NCBI GenBank assembly: GCA_963576725.1
Contig: OY755237.1
Coordinates: 51,109,090-51,173,089, forward strand
Length of the DNA stretch: 64,000 nucleotides
DNA from: Azorinus chamasolen
Lineage: Eukaryota; Mollusca; Bivalvia; Cardiida; Solecurtidae
Direction of reading: 5' to 3'
Shown here: in pieces, positions 21,541 to 32,500 of the stretch
How positions within the stretch are numbered: position 1 is the first letter of the stretch
How the letters are laid out: every line of letters starts with the position of its first letter
Notes under the pieces: model-generated
What the model was told of the DNA's origin: nothing
Database searches by the model: none
What the model saw: the letters and a program-made list of their open reading frames with translations, nothing else
Made by a program: the position numbers and the translations under genes

Positions 21541-21720
21541 ATCACATTATACAGTAGAACTTGTCTATATTATTAATATATATTTATGGAGATTGATAAA
21601 AGCAGGTAGTTGCTTAATGCTCAATGAAAGTTATACAGAAAGCTCCTGGCATTATGGAGCTTTCTTACAGGCATTCTGCTTTCATCCTGCATTAAGCTAG
21701 GTACCACCTGTCTTTACCCT
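21541..21720. mobile_element. Palindromic element with acagtagaacttgtc end
   Basis: Contains an acagtagaacttgtctatat start and a cagaaagctcctggcattat / ggagctttcttacaggc hairpin. The element at 30980-31120 shares the start, 'cttaatgc' and 'cagaaagctcctata', so the two are copies of one MITE. Confidence 0.55.
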
Positions 21721-21857
21721 TTACCCCATGAATATTCATGCAAGAAATATCAACATCATGAATATTAATTAACTGAATTTGTAATCAAGGACACTTCTAT
21801 CATGATAGAATTGACGGCTCCTATAGAAAAGGCATATTAATGGGATAATGGATTAAA
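21714..21857. mobile_element. Short TTAA-type MITE
   Basis: Left end taccctttaccccatgaata and right end attaatgggataatggatta, with 'catgaatattaattaactga' inside. Confidence 0.55.
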
Positions 21858-21957
21858 AAACCCAAAGTTAGACCTAAGTTTTATCAGAGGTCCAGATAAG
21901 AGTCACATAAATTTAAATATTTTCAAATTAGAAAATTGTGTCTGTAAGACACAGCAA

Positions 21958-22500
21958 TGCCCCGTAGTGGTGCTTGCTTAGCTGCACATAAAGTAATTTG
22001 ACCTTGACCTTGGACTTGCGAGCAGCCTGGGCTGGGTGAGCAACGAAAGTATGGATAGCGTTTAATGTGAATATGCAATTCCATGGCAATAGCTACAGTG
22101 GTTAGGGCTTTGGCTTTGGCTTTTATCAGGTTTTAGGTCGCTTTAACAGTATTTCAGTCATATCACGACGTCCAGCTAATTACAGGTTGAGGAAGACCCC
22201 AGAGGTTCTTCTGTGCACGGAACAAATTGCATTGTTTCCTGTACAGAAGAATATCCAAGTAGAAACACCGACCTACCGCAAGACTGGTTAGGGAGATATA
22301 AAACAATGAAAAACATGTGACAACCAAGTGCAAATAATATTCCTAATTCATTTGACCTTGACCAAGGGCTTGCAGGCGGCATGGGTTGGGTGTGCAATGT
22401 AAGTATAGATTGTATTTAATGTGTCTATGTGAATAGCTACAGTGATTAGAAGATATGACGATGAAAAACCTGTGACAACCAACTGTACGTAAATGTGATA
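21958..22500. repeat. Tandem repeat family G' with GACCTTGACCTTGG, plus SINE-like fragment
   Basis: Units contain tttgaccttgaccttggg, 'tgggttgggtgtgcaatgaa', 'agtatagatggtatttaatg' and 'ccatgcgaatagctacagtg'. They resume at 23380-23650 beyond an inserted element. Near 22140-22200 a piece (aacagtatttcagtcatatc, acgacgtccag) resembles the SINE core tail. It gives DR0-type GGTCA half-sites. Confidence 0.6.
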
Positions 22501-23371
22501 CCCCCATTCAACTAGGCGGGGATCTATGGCGCTCTCACAGAGCGCTGTGACAGATCGCCAAATAGAGCGACACCTGATCTCTAGTGGATCTCTATCAGAT
22601 CTCCATGATCGCCGTCGGTTTACTCTCCTGCACAAAGATCCGTGGCGGTCTGTCCAGAACAACATCAAATCGCTACTTGATCGCCAAAATCACCATCAGA
22701 GCGCAACTTGATCGCCAAATCGCCATCAGAGCGCTATTAGATCGCCAAGATTGTAACTGAAGCGCAATCGGATCGCCATCGTTCTCCAAAAAAAATTGTC
22801 CTATATCTTTAAATATTTTATATGAATATATAATATGCTATAATGTGTAATATATATTGTGTATAATTATGATGATGTACTATGTACAAATCAATAAAGT
22901 ACATGTTCTGTTCCGTTCTATCAAGCCTTCGCGCACCTCTGCAGCCAATCGTAAAACCTTTGAGCGTGGTAGAACGCCACGTATTTTCCTAGCATCTCGT
23001 CCTAAATGGATTGCCTGGAGCGCTAATTGAGCGATAATGAAATGCCATAGGTCGCCGAGATCACTACCGGATCTAGCTTGAGTGCCATGGATCTCAGGGA
23101 TCGCCCTCGAAACGCAAATAGAGCACATTGGGTTGCCTCTTACTCGCCCTGAATCCCCAACGGAGCGAAAACTGATCATGGAGGGTCGCAGCATTTTGGG
23201 GGGTTTGGGTGGTGACTAAATGCTATCAAGTCGCTTACAGATCGCTACTAAATCGCAACTGGAGCGTTATCTGATAGTAATCGGATCGTTAGTACCCCTA
23301 TATTGCCCCATCTGGAAGAGATCTATAGCGCTCCATCCGAGCATGTAGATCGTCGCTTAGTAGAATGGAGG
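22501..23371. mobile_element. TIR element with subterminal GATCGCC / GAGCGC motif clusters
   Basis: The element interrupts a tandem-repeat unit whose intact form is at ~23578. The left end cccccattcaactaggcg pairs with the complement of the right end (gcctccattctactaagcg), about 20 of 26 positions matching and continuing to GATCTA. Inside each end, short motifs gatcgcc, gagcgcaa and ggatct recur every 10-25 bp, flanking an AT-rich centre (22790-22910). Flanks suggest a 6-8-bp target duplication (gtgata / atgaca, imperfect). No transposase. Superfamily unknown. Confidence 0.65.
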
Positions 23372-23841
23372 CATGACATCAAACTGCACGTAAAATTTCA
23401 AAGTCATTGACCTTGACCTTGGGTTTATGGGTAGCATGGGTTCAATGGGTTGGGTGTGCAATGAAAGTATAGATGGTATTTAATGTGTACATATATGCAA
23501 TTCCATGCGAATAGCTATAGTGGTTAGGGAGATATTATTAAGACAATGAAAACACTGTGGCACTTAATACCAACTGTACGTAAATGTGACAACCAACTGC
23601 ATGTAAAATTTCCAAGTCATTTGACCTTGACCTTGGGTTTTCAGGTAAATGACGAAATTAGTATTTGGGTATATATGAATCTTTATCTGTAGCTCTGTTT
23701 TATGGCTGCTGTAGAGAGGTATTACTGTATCTATCATTCTTTAAATGTCAGATAAATTAGCTACATTTTACCAAATTATGCTGACATTATGAAATAACCT
23801 GCAGACCTTATTGTTGAAATAATTATTCACTACAACGATAT
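23372..23841. repeat. Resumed GACCTTGACC units and unassigned flank
   Basis: Two more units of the 21958-22500 array to ~23650, then AT-rich sequence without features. Confidence 0.5.
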
Positions 23842-23985
23842 TTAACTCTTTGAATGTGGGACAACCATGCACTGGCATTGGCAAAAAGTGTAAACCCAGA
23901 TCAGAGGGCTCCTAATATTTAGTATCCCTCTGTTCAGGGTCTGCACTGTTTGTCATTCAAACCTCTCACAAAGTTTACCCTTTAA
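23842..23985. mobile_element. Class 1-like palindromic MITE
   Basis: ttaactctttgaatgtggga start; arms ggcaaaaagtgtaaacccag ... gggtctgcactgtttgtcat; ends tttaccctttaa, sharing TTAA with the next element. Confidence 0.6.
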
Positions 23986-24200
23986 CCTTTTCCTCCATAG
24001 GCTATTTTTAGATCCAACCACTTTGAATAAATCTACCTAAAAGGAGCATTAACTAGAAAAAGGGATTTTTTTTAGAATTTTATAGTTTAAAACCATTGTG
24101 TTAAAAAAGCACTTGCTCCTATAGGAGCAAATGCTCTATTTATCACAATGGTTTCATACAGAGGTGTAGAAAGGGCCATATTTATGGAGGAAAGGGTTAT
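23982..24200. mobile_element. Class 3 palindrome MITE, TTAA type
   Basis: Left TTAACCTTTTCCTCCATAGG and right ttatggaggaaagggttat are inverted. The interior has ggagcattaactagaaaaag and the central hairpin cttgctcctataggagcaaa. Good reference copy of this group. Confidence 0.72.
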
Positions 24201-24941
24201 CGATGTGTTGGTGGTGATTGCGTCTTGTATGTGTGTGTGTGTGTGTGTATAAATTGCTATATAAATTGCTTTCTGTCGGTGTTTTGGTGATGGTGGCGTT
24301 TCCACTTTTGTTTGTGGCTTTTCCTTCTTGACTTTACTACTTTTAACAGCTATGCTTGGCCTCGTTGTTGCAATGGGCCAAAACACTTTGAAAAAAAGAC
24401 CGCTTGAACTGATAATCATGAATTTGATTTGTACACAAAATTACTTTTTCATTAATATAATTAGTGGTAATGACACTAAAGAAGTAATTCAAAACACCAT
24501 GAAATATTCTCTACCATTTCAAGCTCTTAAAAACTAATAACTATATAAATTTGAAATGTCATTAGTTTTCGCGACGATTGTAGATACAGGCTAAGACACG
24601 GACTCAGGACCTGTTGGGATTTCAACATTTCTGTGACTGCTCAATGTTTGCAGTAACTAACTTGAGTCAAACCTCTTTTTGTCATTGGGAGTAAAGCAGA
24701 ATAAGGGCTATAAAATAACCCAAAAAACCTGAAAATGTTATTATAAAATAAGATAAAATGGAATATCTTTTCCATTAATATGATAAAACAGTAATAAATC
24801 TTTCTTATGAAAATTCAACTGTGTGGTATTGTTCATTATGATTGATTTAAACTGTTCAATTTCACACACCAAAAATTAGAAAGCTTAACCTTGTTTGGGA
24901 GCTTTCGTCCGTGTACTACAGACTTTGTCAACCAACTAACT
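24201..24941. other. Microsatellite and unassigned flank downstream of the Penelope-like remnant
   Basis: A TG run (24227-24249) and AT-rich sequence. On the minus strand 24360-24270 is a Lys/Pro-rich open stretch (KVKKEKPQTKVETPPSPKHR) with no family assignment. 24890-24930 (agctttcgtccgtgtactac) may be 3' untranslated sequence of the Penelope-like element. Confidence 0.4.
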
Positions 24942-25592
24942 TCATTGGGACTGGACACCACTCGAGGCTTTAGTAGTGAGCGATGTTAATGTCGTGTCCC
25001 AGATGTGTGGCAAGTTGTAGCGGCCCCCGTCTCTGTTGAGCGCCGGCTTGTGTGCTCTGATATAGATTGACTCCTTGACCCCACTTTCAAACCAGGAGGA
25101 CTCACGGTCTAAGATATGCACTGATTTGGTGGATACAGAATGTCCCAGATTGTCCTGATTTATGTGGCGTGATACCTCACTATTGCTCGAGCTTGGTCGT
25201 CTGTGTTCCATATATCGTTCCTTGAGATTTCTCTCCGTCTCCCCTATGTAATCCTTATCACATTTATGCTTCTTGTTGCCTTCGCACTTGATATGATAAA
25301 CGGGTCCACAGACATCCAGTTTATCAGACTTGTCTTTAGGATGGACCAACAACTGTCTCAGAGTTTTGAAAGGCTTGAAACACACATTTACCTTATGTTT
25401 GTTGAAGACCCTTTTCAACGTCTCCCCTTTCCCTTTCAGATACGGTAACACTATGCTGCCCATGGTTTCTCTCTTGTTTGGTGACTGTTTTTTGGTCTTA
25501 TCCTTTTGAGCTTTCATTTTCTTGGTGACTTTGTTGATCACCCACTTAGGATATTTACACACAACCAAAGCCTTGTTCACATGTCTTTTTTT
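24942..25592 (-). pseudogene. Penelope-like retroelement, C-terminal GIY-YIG endonuclease part
   Basis: One open minus-strand frame of ~215 codons. From the N side: a Lys-rich linker (KWVINKVTKKMKAQKDKTKK), PYLKGKGETLKRVFNKHKVN (common in the reverse-transcriptase-to-endonuclease linker of such elements), a Cys-containing VYHIKCEG...CDKDYIGETERNLKERYMEH segment quoted in parts, and GVKESIYIRAHKPALNRDGG. The VYHI ... DYIGET pair followed by R-x-LKER and KESIYI matches the GIY-YIG nuclease used by Penelope-like elements for target cleavage. The reverse transcriptase is missing: at ~25593 the frame runs into a MITE palindrome, so the copy is 5'-truncated. Codons upstream of that junction belong to the MITE. 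Confidence 0.85.
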
Positions 25593-25742
25593 GTGGCTCC
25601 TATAGGAGCTGTCTGATCTGGGTCTACTCTGTTTGCAAATGCGTGAAAACTTGTTTATTTTTCTCCTCCATACATTTTGTTGCATCGGTAAAATCTACCT
25701 GACAAAAGTCATCTCTACCTAACAACATTTCTAAATCTACCT
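25593..25742. repeat. Half of a class 1 palindrome MITE at the Penelope junction
   Basis: ggctcctataggagctgtct and gatctgggtctactctgttt lead to gcaaatgcgtgaaaa. Only the right half of the palindrome is present, so the truncation point of the retroelement or of the MITE lies in the palindrome centre. 'ctacctgacaaaagtcatct' copies then grade into the minisatellite. Confidence 0.6.
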
Positions 25743-27234
25743 GACATGCCTCAGCAGGTTATCCCATGTAGACATGCCTCAGCAGGTTATCACAATCATG
25801 TAGACATGCCTCAGCAGGTTATCACATGTAGAAAGGCCTCAGCAGGTTATCCCATGTAGACATGCCTCAGCAGGTTATCACATGTAGACATGCCTCAGCA
25901 GGTTATCACATGTAGACAGGCCTCAGCAGGTTATCACATGTAGACATGCCTCAGCAGGTTATCACATGTAGAAAGGCCTCAGCAGGTTATCACATGTAGA
26001 AAGGCCTCAGCAGGTTATCACATGTAGACATGCCTCAGCAGGTTATCTCATGTAGACATGCCTCAGCAGGTTATCACATGTAGAAAGGCCTCAGCAGGTT
26101 ATCATATGTAGACATGCCTCAGCAGGTTATCTCATGTAGACATGCCTCAGCAGGTTATCACATGTAGAAAGGCCTCAGCAGGTTATCACATGTAGACATG
26201 CCTCAGCAGGTTATCACATGTAGAAAGGCCTCAGCAAGTTACCACATGTAGACATGCCTCAACAGGTTATCACATGTAGAAAGGCCTCAGCAGGTTATCA
26301 CATGTAGACATGCCTCAGCAGGTTATCACATGTAGACATGCCTCAGCAGGTTATCACATGTAGACAGGCCTCAGCAGGTTATCACATGTAGGCATGCCTC
26401 AGCAGGTTATCACATGTAGACATTAGACATACCTCATAGACAAGCCTCAGCAGGTTATCACATGTAGACATGCCTCAGCAGGTTATCACATGTAGGCATG
26501 CCTCAGCAGGTTATCACATGTAGACATGCCTCAGCAGGTTATCACATGTAGACATGCCTCAGCAGGTTATCACATGTAGACATGCCTCAGCAGGTTATCA
26601 CATGTAGACATGCCTCAGCAGGTTATCACATGTAGAAAGGCCTCAGCAGGTTATCACATGTAGACATGCCTCAGCAGGTTATCACATGTAGACATGCCTC
26701 AGCAGGTTATCACATGTAGACATGCCTCAGCAGGTTATCACATGTAGGCATGCCTCAGCAGGTTATCACATGAAGAAAGGCCTCAGCAGGTTATCACATG
26801 TAGACATGCCTCAGCAGGTTATCACATGTAGACATGCCTCAGCAGGTTATCACATGTAGGCATGCCTCAGCAGGTTATCACATGAAGAAAGGCCTCAGCA
26901 GGTTATCACATGTAGACATGCCTCAGCAGGTTATCACATGTAGACATGTCTCAGCAGGTTATAACATGTAGACATGCCTCATAGACAGGCCTCAGCAGGT
27001 TATCACATGTAGACATGCCTCAGCAGGTTATCACATGTAGACATGCCTCAGCAGGTTATCACATGTAGACATGCCTCAGCAGGTTATCACATGTAGACAT
27101 GCCTCAGCAGGTTATCACATGTAGGCATGCCTCAGCAGGTTATCACATGAAGAAAGGCCTCAGCAGGTTATCACATGTAGACGTGCCTCAGCAGGTTATC
27201 ACATGTAGACATGCCTCAGCAGGTTATCCCATGT
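25743..27234. repeat. 28-bp minisatellite, ~53 copies
   Basis: Unit is catgcctcagcaggttatca + catgtaga. Variants at the junction (gacatg, gaaagg, gacagg, ggcatg) recur in patterned order. The block ggcatgcctcag ... catgaagaaaggcct appears three times, and catagacaggcctcag-type deletion units twice. No open frame or promoter motif is evident. It is very homogeneous, which suggests recent expansion. Confidence 0.95.
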
Positions 27235-27256
27235 ATGAATTACTGTATGGACTCTA

Positions 27257-27480
27257 CCTTTAACCCTTTACCTGTTCTGTTTTTATTTCAAAATTCAATA
27301 CAGAATATTCATAGACAAAATAGTTGGAAGGTGGAATATTGTAGCAATTTTAGAAAGTAGACACAGATCATCCAAATTCCATTAGAAACAGAGCAGACCC
27401 TGATCAGACAGCTCTTACAGAACCATCTGATCTTGGTCTACTCTTGTTGTAAATGCGTGAAAACACGTCTATCATGCAAC
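27257..27480. mobile_element. TTAA-type MITE with class 1 palindrome
   Basis: Left TTAACCCTTTACCTGTTCTG and 'tggaaggtggaatattgtag' inside; palindrome agagcagaccctgatcagac ... gatcttggtctactc. Same subgroup as 50112-50359 and 58480-58702. The right end is eroded (cgtgaaaacacgtctatcat). Confidence 0.65.
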
Positions 27481-27856
27481 GTCACCAAATATAGTCACTT
27501 CCTACTAGCATTATATTTTCCACATCGACACTGTATTTTGTGAGGTATAGTGCATGTGTACTGACCCCACTGGAATGCAAGTTTGGTTCAGCCAATAGGA
27601 GGAAAACAGAAGGACGAAAAAGGCATAATTAAACATAAACATCAAATTTAACACATTTGCTCACCTTTGTCTCAACTATTTGTCCATATAAAAGGATTAA
27701 ATCAAGTGTGTTTATGTTGTAAAAGTCGATGACGTCACTGCACTCCAATATGACGTCACGTATATCGCATTTGCATGTATTTTCATTCAGGGGACGAAAC
27801 CGCTTTAGCAATCTTTCTTTTTCTTCATTTTCTCCATTTTTCTTGGTGTTGCATGA
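27481..27856. other. Unassigned stretch with two TGACGTCA-like sites
   Basis: Contains gatgacgtcactgc and atatgacgtcacgtatat (CRE-type palindromes) within 40 bp. No gene recognised. The sites could be chance. Confidence 0.35.
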
Positions 27857-27965
27857 TAAAAGAATTACTATGCTAGTAGTTTGGAAGTTTAGCTGTATTT
27901 TGGCTAGTTAGAAAAGTTATTAAATGCGAGCCTTGGCGAGCTTGTAACTAGCATAGTAATTCTTA
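27857..27965. mobile_element. Short TIR element (agaattactatgctagt ends)
   Basis: agaattactatgctagt at the left is matched by its exact complement actagcatagtaattct at the right, ~109 bp overall. 'tgtaactagcataatcttta' near 28150 is a related fragment. Confidence 0.6.
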
Positions 27966-28029
27966 TTTATATGATGGACAAGGTTAAACAGCAATAGACT
28001 ATTCCACTGACAATGCAGTATTGAAAGGG

Positions 28030-29111
28030 TTAACCCTTTCCTCCATAAATACGCCTTTCTACGCCTCTGTAGGGTAAAGTGATATTGAATCGGACACGAT
28101 ATAGAGTCGGACGTTTTTCAACCCCTTTATACACTGCTTGAAAGCAGTGTAACTAGCATAATCTTTACTTTTCCGGGTACCTTAATACTTATTTTCACCA
28201 GAGTTACCTACCTTGAACTCAACTATTTGCATCCATTCTTCACAACAACAATGCTAGAAGCCACCCAAAAGCACCAACTTTTAAATGTCAAAGTCAGATA
28301 AAACCGCATTCGGTTTTAGTTTCTTGAGTAATAGCGACATTATACGAGTGTTACAAACAGTGGAAATCATGTTTTTGTTGAAGAAAAATAAATATACATT
28401 TAAAAGACATCTGTTATTCAGGGTTTTAGTAATCAAGAAGTGCCATGCTCTCTAATAATATATAATATGTCAAACTGTTTTTGAGTCTGACACTGTAACG
28501 TTTATATACACTCTGTACCTGGTGGGTCATCTCCTATGATTGAACAGCAGGGAAATCATATGTCATTCTACGATATTTATAGTAGATTCTAGATGTATAT
28601 CTAGGGTCTATCTTTTTTATGACACATAATACTATAAAATCTCACAATTCAGAGCTTAATTAACTATCGCACATTTAATATTTCAAGAAATTGAAATCAT
28701 CCGACTCAATGTCAAAAGTGTCGGAGTCATGATCGAATTAGGGTTACCTATCTTTCTGTACTTTTTGGCCCTGTTATATGTGTGTTTGATGCATATAAAG
28801 CACTAGAAGAGCTTAAAAGAGATCAGGCCAGGTACCAGTGAACACCGGAAGTGTCTAGCTGAACGCACGGACGTTTGACATGAGGAAAAGTGGAATAGGT
28901 GTCAGACTCATGAACAGTTTACTAATAACCACTTCTTGAAACCATTGTGATAAACAGAGCATTTACTCCTATAGGAGCAAATGCTCTATTTATCACAATG
29001 GTTTCACGCTATAAAATTCTAATATTTTCCTTTTCTCTAGTAAATGCTCCCTTTGAGTAGATTCATTCAAAGAGGTTGGGTCTAAAAATAGCCTATGGAG
29101 GAAGGGGTTAA
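28030..29111. mobile_element. Class 3 MITE split by an 851-bp insertion
   Basis: Left TTAACCCTTTCCTCCATAAA through acgcctctgta and, after the insertion, ataaccacttcttgaaacca with the palindrome and right end (gaggaaggggttaa). An uninterrupted copy at 49150-49378 reads directly across the join (cctctgtaataaccac). Confidence 0.8.
28072..28922. mobile_element. TA-flanked TIR element nested in the class 3 MITE
   Basis: Flanked by TA on each side, as required by the intact copy. The left GTAAAGTGATATTGAATCGG and complement of the right (GTAAACTGTTCATGAGTCTG) match at ~18 of 24 positions through GACAC. Variants of the motif TCGGAC/GTCTGAC recur in the interior (28080, 28110, 28495, 28700-28730). 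A TA duplication suits the Tc1/mariner/pogo group. No transposase frame. Confidence 0.65.
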
Positions 29112-29320
29112 ACCCTATCACTGCCCATGGCTGTTCTGTGATTACCTACACAGTCTGGACAAGATGAATCGAGTACCATAGCATCTAATCACTACCAAAA
29201 CTTTTTTGTGAAAGAAAATGCAGTGAAGTAAAAACAAAGATAAAGTCGTAGCAGATGACAATATCAGACCCAGATATCCAGATAAGATGTGTAAATTAAA
29301 ACATTTTCAGGAATAACTCC

Positions 29321-29412
29321 TTTATTTCTCCACCAAACCCTATGTTGTGACCACCCTTTAAAATTGTCTCAAAGAGACGATTCTAAAGAATGGTCACAAC
29401 ATAGGAAATAAT
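29321..29412. repeat. Palindrome class 4 (TTGTCTC/GAGACGATTCTAAAG)
   Basis: tatgttgtgaccacccttta pairs with aaagaatggtcacaacata around attgtctcaaagagacgat, extending to tttatttct / ggaaataatg. Related copies at 30424-30520 and degenerate ones near 55545-55690. Confidence 0.75.
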
Positions 29413-29544
29413 GACTTATGAATATCACATAGCTGTATTTTTATAATGGCTCCATGAACAAGCCGCATTTTTTACATTGCTGTACTTATCAAATTTGATT
29501 TCAAAAGCGACTTTTAAAGAGGCGTCAATATGAGGGAATGGGTT

Positions 29545-29618
29545 AAAGGAGCCCTCTGATCTGTGTCTCCTCTGTTTGCAAAGGCATTAAAAGGCATATC
29601 TATGGAGTAAAGGGTTAA
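29545..29618. mobile_element. Half MITE (class 1) ending in GGAGTAAAGGGTTAA
   Basis: ttaaaggagccctctgatct ... tatggagtaaagggttaa. The left half is missing. It shares TTAA with the next element. Confidence 0.6.
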
Positions 29619-30036
29619 CCCACCATTACCTGTTCAATATTCATGTTAGAACTAATGACATCATGAATATTAATTAGATCATTTTGTAAAATGGCATATG
29701 ACACAGGAAATCAGATCTAAGAATCAGGTCTACATTCTACCATAAGCAAACAGCAGGTGCCTACAGGTGCCGTCTGATCTGGGTCTAGACTATTCTGTTG
29801 ACAGATGTGTGAAAAGACATTTACAAGAAAAAGAGGATGAACCATGATCCTTCTATCCCTGACCCGATTCTCATTTGCAAACAGCTTAAATCCAGATGAA
29901 ACACCCAGTACTTGGCATTTCATCAAGCTCTAAGCTGTTTGACACTCTGTCAATAATTTCTTATAATAAACTTGAGGTGAGATATATTCTTGATGTCAGT
30001 ATTTCTGACATGCATATTGATACAGTAAAGGGTTAA
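29615..30036. mobile_element. TTAA MITE with class 1 palindrome, ~420 bp
   Basis: ttaacccaccattacctgtt left and acagtaaagggttaa right; contains aaacagcaggtgcctacagg and gatctgggtctagactattc. Also contains ttgcaaacagcttaaatcca near 29873, so perhaps two fused copies. Confidence 0.6.
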
Positions 30037-30423
30037 GTGGGTCAACTGATCAGCAATCTCTGTCCAACCTTGCAGCTCTTGGCCTTGGTGTACACTGTGA
30101 ATGTGGGAATCATGGGAACAAAATAACTATTTAAAAACAGTGTACACCCAGATCAGGGGACTAGCAGATGAACTATCTTGAAATGGATCTGCACTATTTG
30201 TCACTCACAGTCCACTTGCAAATTTATTTTCAATTTCCTCACCTGTTATTTAGAGTATTCTGTATTTTAAGAAAATTCTATTCTATTGTGGAAATATTCT
30301 GACAGCATTCAAAGATGTAATCTATATTCATTGGAACACATATAGTAAAACATGCCTTTCGTCTTGTTCTTATGTGCCATCAGAGCTGCAGATAAAGGTG
30401 CTTACCCAAATACTAAAATCGTC
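30037..30423. mobile_element. Class 1-like palindrome (GTGTACACCCAGATCAGGGG) and flank
   Basis: Arms ttggccttggtgtacactgt and acagtgtacacccagatcag occur in inverted order here, unlike the usual arrangement. No gene recognised. Confidence 0.4.
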
Positions 30424-30520
30424 ATTTCTCCACCAAACCCTACACTGTGACTACTCTTTAGAATTGTCTAGAAGAGACGATTCTAAAGAGTAGTCACAGT
30501 ATATCATTTGGTGGTGAAAT
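30424..30520. repeat. Palindrome class 4, second copy
   Basis: atttctccaccaaaccctac pairs with the complement in atcatttggtggtgaaat. The core ctactctttagaattgtcta / gaagagacgattctaaagag forms a long hairpin. Confidence 0.8.
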
Positions 30521-31155
30521 AAAGAAGCTACAGTCATGTATTGTTGAAAATGTTTCAATTCATGCACCTTGTATTAGGACCTCTGGTGTCATGCGATAAA
30601 AAGAATAAATTATATGTATTCATGTACGATTGAATAACACATTTTGACTAAAACAGATAGGACTCTCAGAAAGCCTTGTCAACTGATTTGGTAAAAACCA
30701 CTCATTTAATATCTTCTATATCCGTAATTATCAACAGAAATAGAAACAAGCACAACACAGTATATCAACCTGTAGAAAGATTCACTGACAAAACACTCTA
30801 ATATGCTTCAAATGTCAAAGAGGCCAATTCCTGGAAATTGTAGTAAAACAACGCACGAAAATGAAAAGAGAAACCCAGAAGATTTACCCAACAAGGTTTC
30901 TACCAGGTATTCACTTATGGGAAAAAGAATGATGTGAATTACTAGTGAAACCATTTGAAGCAAACAACAGAAATAAGCATACAGTAGAACCTGTCTTAAG
31001 CAGCCATCAAAAAGATGTGTAAGTAATTGGGTCTGCAAGGCAGGCAGTAGCTTAATGCAGGTCAAAAGTAATGCAGAAAGCTCCTATAGGATTAAGCAAC
31101 CACCTACTTCTTAAGACCCTATATAAATGGCTATAGTCAATAAATGAATGACCAC
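30521..31155. other. Unassigned stretch plus acagtagaacctgtc MITE
   Basis: From ~30980, acagtagaacctgtcttaag through gcagaaagctcctataggat to 'taagcaaccacctacttctt' matches the element at 21541-21720. The rest shows no gene. Confidence 0.45.
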
Positions 31156-31430
31156 TTAACCCTTTACCTGTTCAATATTCATGTAAAAAATGATGACATC
31201 ATGAATATTTATTAGCTGAATTTTTATACTGTAAAAGGATGTGTTTGTACGGCTCATGTCTAAACTAATCATACACAATTTACTACACTGATATATATTA
31301 TGACAGTCATACAAGAAAAATCTACTGGCAGTTGCAAACAGTGTAGACCCAGATCAGGTTCACTGTCTCTAAGGAGAAGAGTCTGTGTCTGCACTGTTTG
31401 TCATTCAAAATCCTCTTGCTAATTGTACCT
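31156..31430. mobile_element. TTAA MITE with class 1 palindrome
   Basis: ttaaccctttacctgttcaa, tcatgaatatttattagctg, then gttgcaaacagtgtagaccc ... gtgtctgcactgtttgtcat. Confidence 0.55.
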
Positions 31431-32500
31431 TTTTTATTGAATAGATAATTCCTTCATATTGAAGCCTTTTGACACCTCTGTAAAAATCACTTTTTGAAAC
31501 CATTGTGATAAACAGAGAATATACTCCTTAGTCCTATTATCATAATTTCAAAACTACATCATTCTAAAATTTTCATTTTCCTTTTCTGAAGATTTTTTTC
31601 AAACTGGTTGGGGCTAAATATAGCCTATGAGGAAGGGGAGAGACTGTTTGTAAAGGTGTTTATACGAAAGTACGGAAGGGCTTAATGCAGGACAAAAGTA
31701 ATGCATTAAGCTACATATCATGCATTAATCCTTTCTCTCATATAAATACTTTCTCACGCATTTGCTGAGTATTAGACTAAGACCCAGATCAGATGGTAAC
31801 TACAGGAGTCATCTGATCAAGGTTTACTCTGTTTGCCAATAGAATTTGATAGATCTGTTTCTTAACTTTCTAAAATGGCTACAATATCCCACCTGCCATA
31901 TTTAATTATAATTATTTTGTCAATGAATATTCAGTATGTGTGGAAATTTGGAATGTTCAATGACCCAGATATATATACATTGTTTGGTGGTCAAATTAGA
32001 GAGGTTTTACTGTACAGATCTAATAAAACTTGCTATGGCCGTCATAAACAGCTGATACAAAATGGTGAATGTTTTATGCTTACCAGTACTGTGCAGTCTA
32101 GGCAAGTTTTCAACTAATTTACAGCTTAATTGATTGAAATATCGTAATTGAAACACAACTTACTTCATCTAGTTGTGTCTTAATAATTCACTTATTGGAG
32201 ACAGCTAGAGAAAATGACTGAATGGGCGAGAGAGAGTGAAGGCTCAGCTTTAGACAGATACTCATTATCCCGAGCTGGATTATGTTAAAAAAGATCACCC
32301 TAAAATTTTGCAGATATTGGACGTTTGACATTTTGTATGAGATTAGCATTTCCCTGTTGCATATTCATATAACGAGAAATAATAACATCATCGATGAACA
32401 TTTAATGGATGGATTTTGATCATGGCATATGTACACAGGTATTGGTAGAAACTGCAGAGTCAGATCTATTACAATTTTAATACAAGCAAAAAAATGCGGA
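31431..32500. other. Degenerate MITEs and AT-rich DNA
   Basis: A decayed class 3 copy (31485-31640), a class 1 half-palindrome near 31785-31840, and 'atttccctgttgcatattca' near 32350. An 80-codon plus-strand open frame (31875-32117) shows no domain and overlaps repeat sequence. Confidence 0.4.

Noticed and set aside
24087..24419. Lys/Pro-rich 110-codon minus-strand frame
   Set aside because: Includes a TG microsatellite and MITE sequence, and no family or splice support was found. Left as unassigned.
25743..27234. Regular short direct repeats resembling a CRISPR array
   Set aside because: No unique spacers: the 28-bp units are contiguous and nearly identical. Eukaryotic minisatellite.
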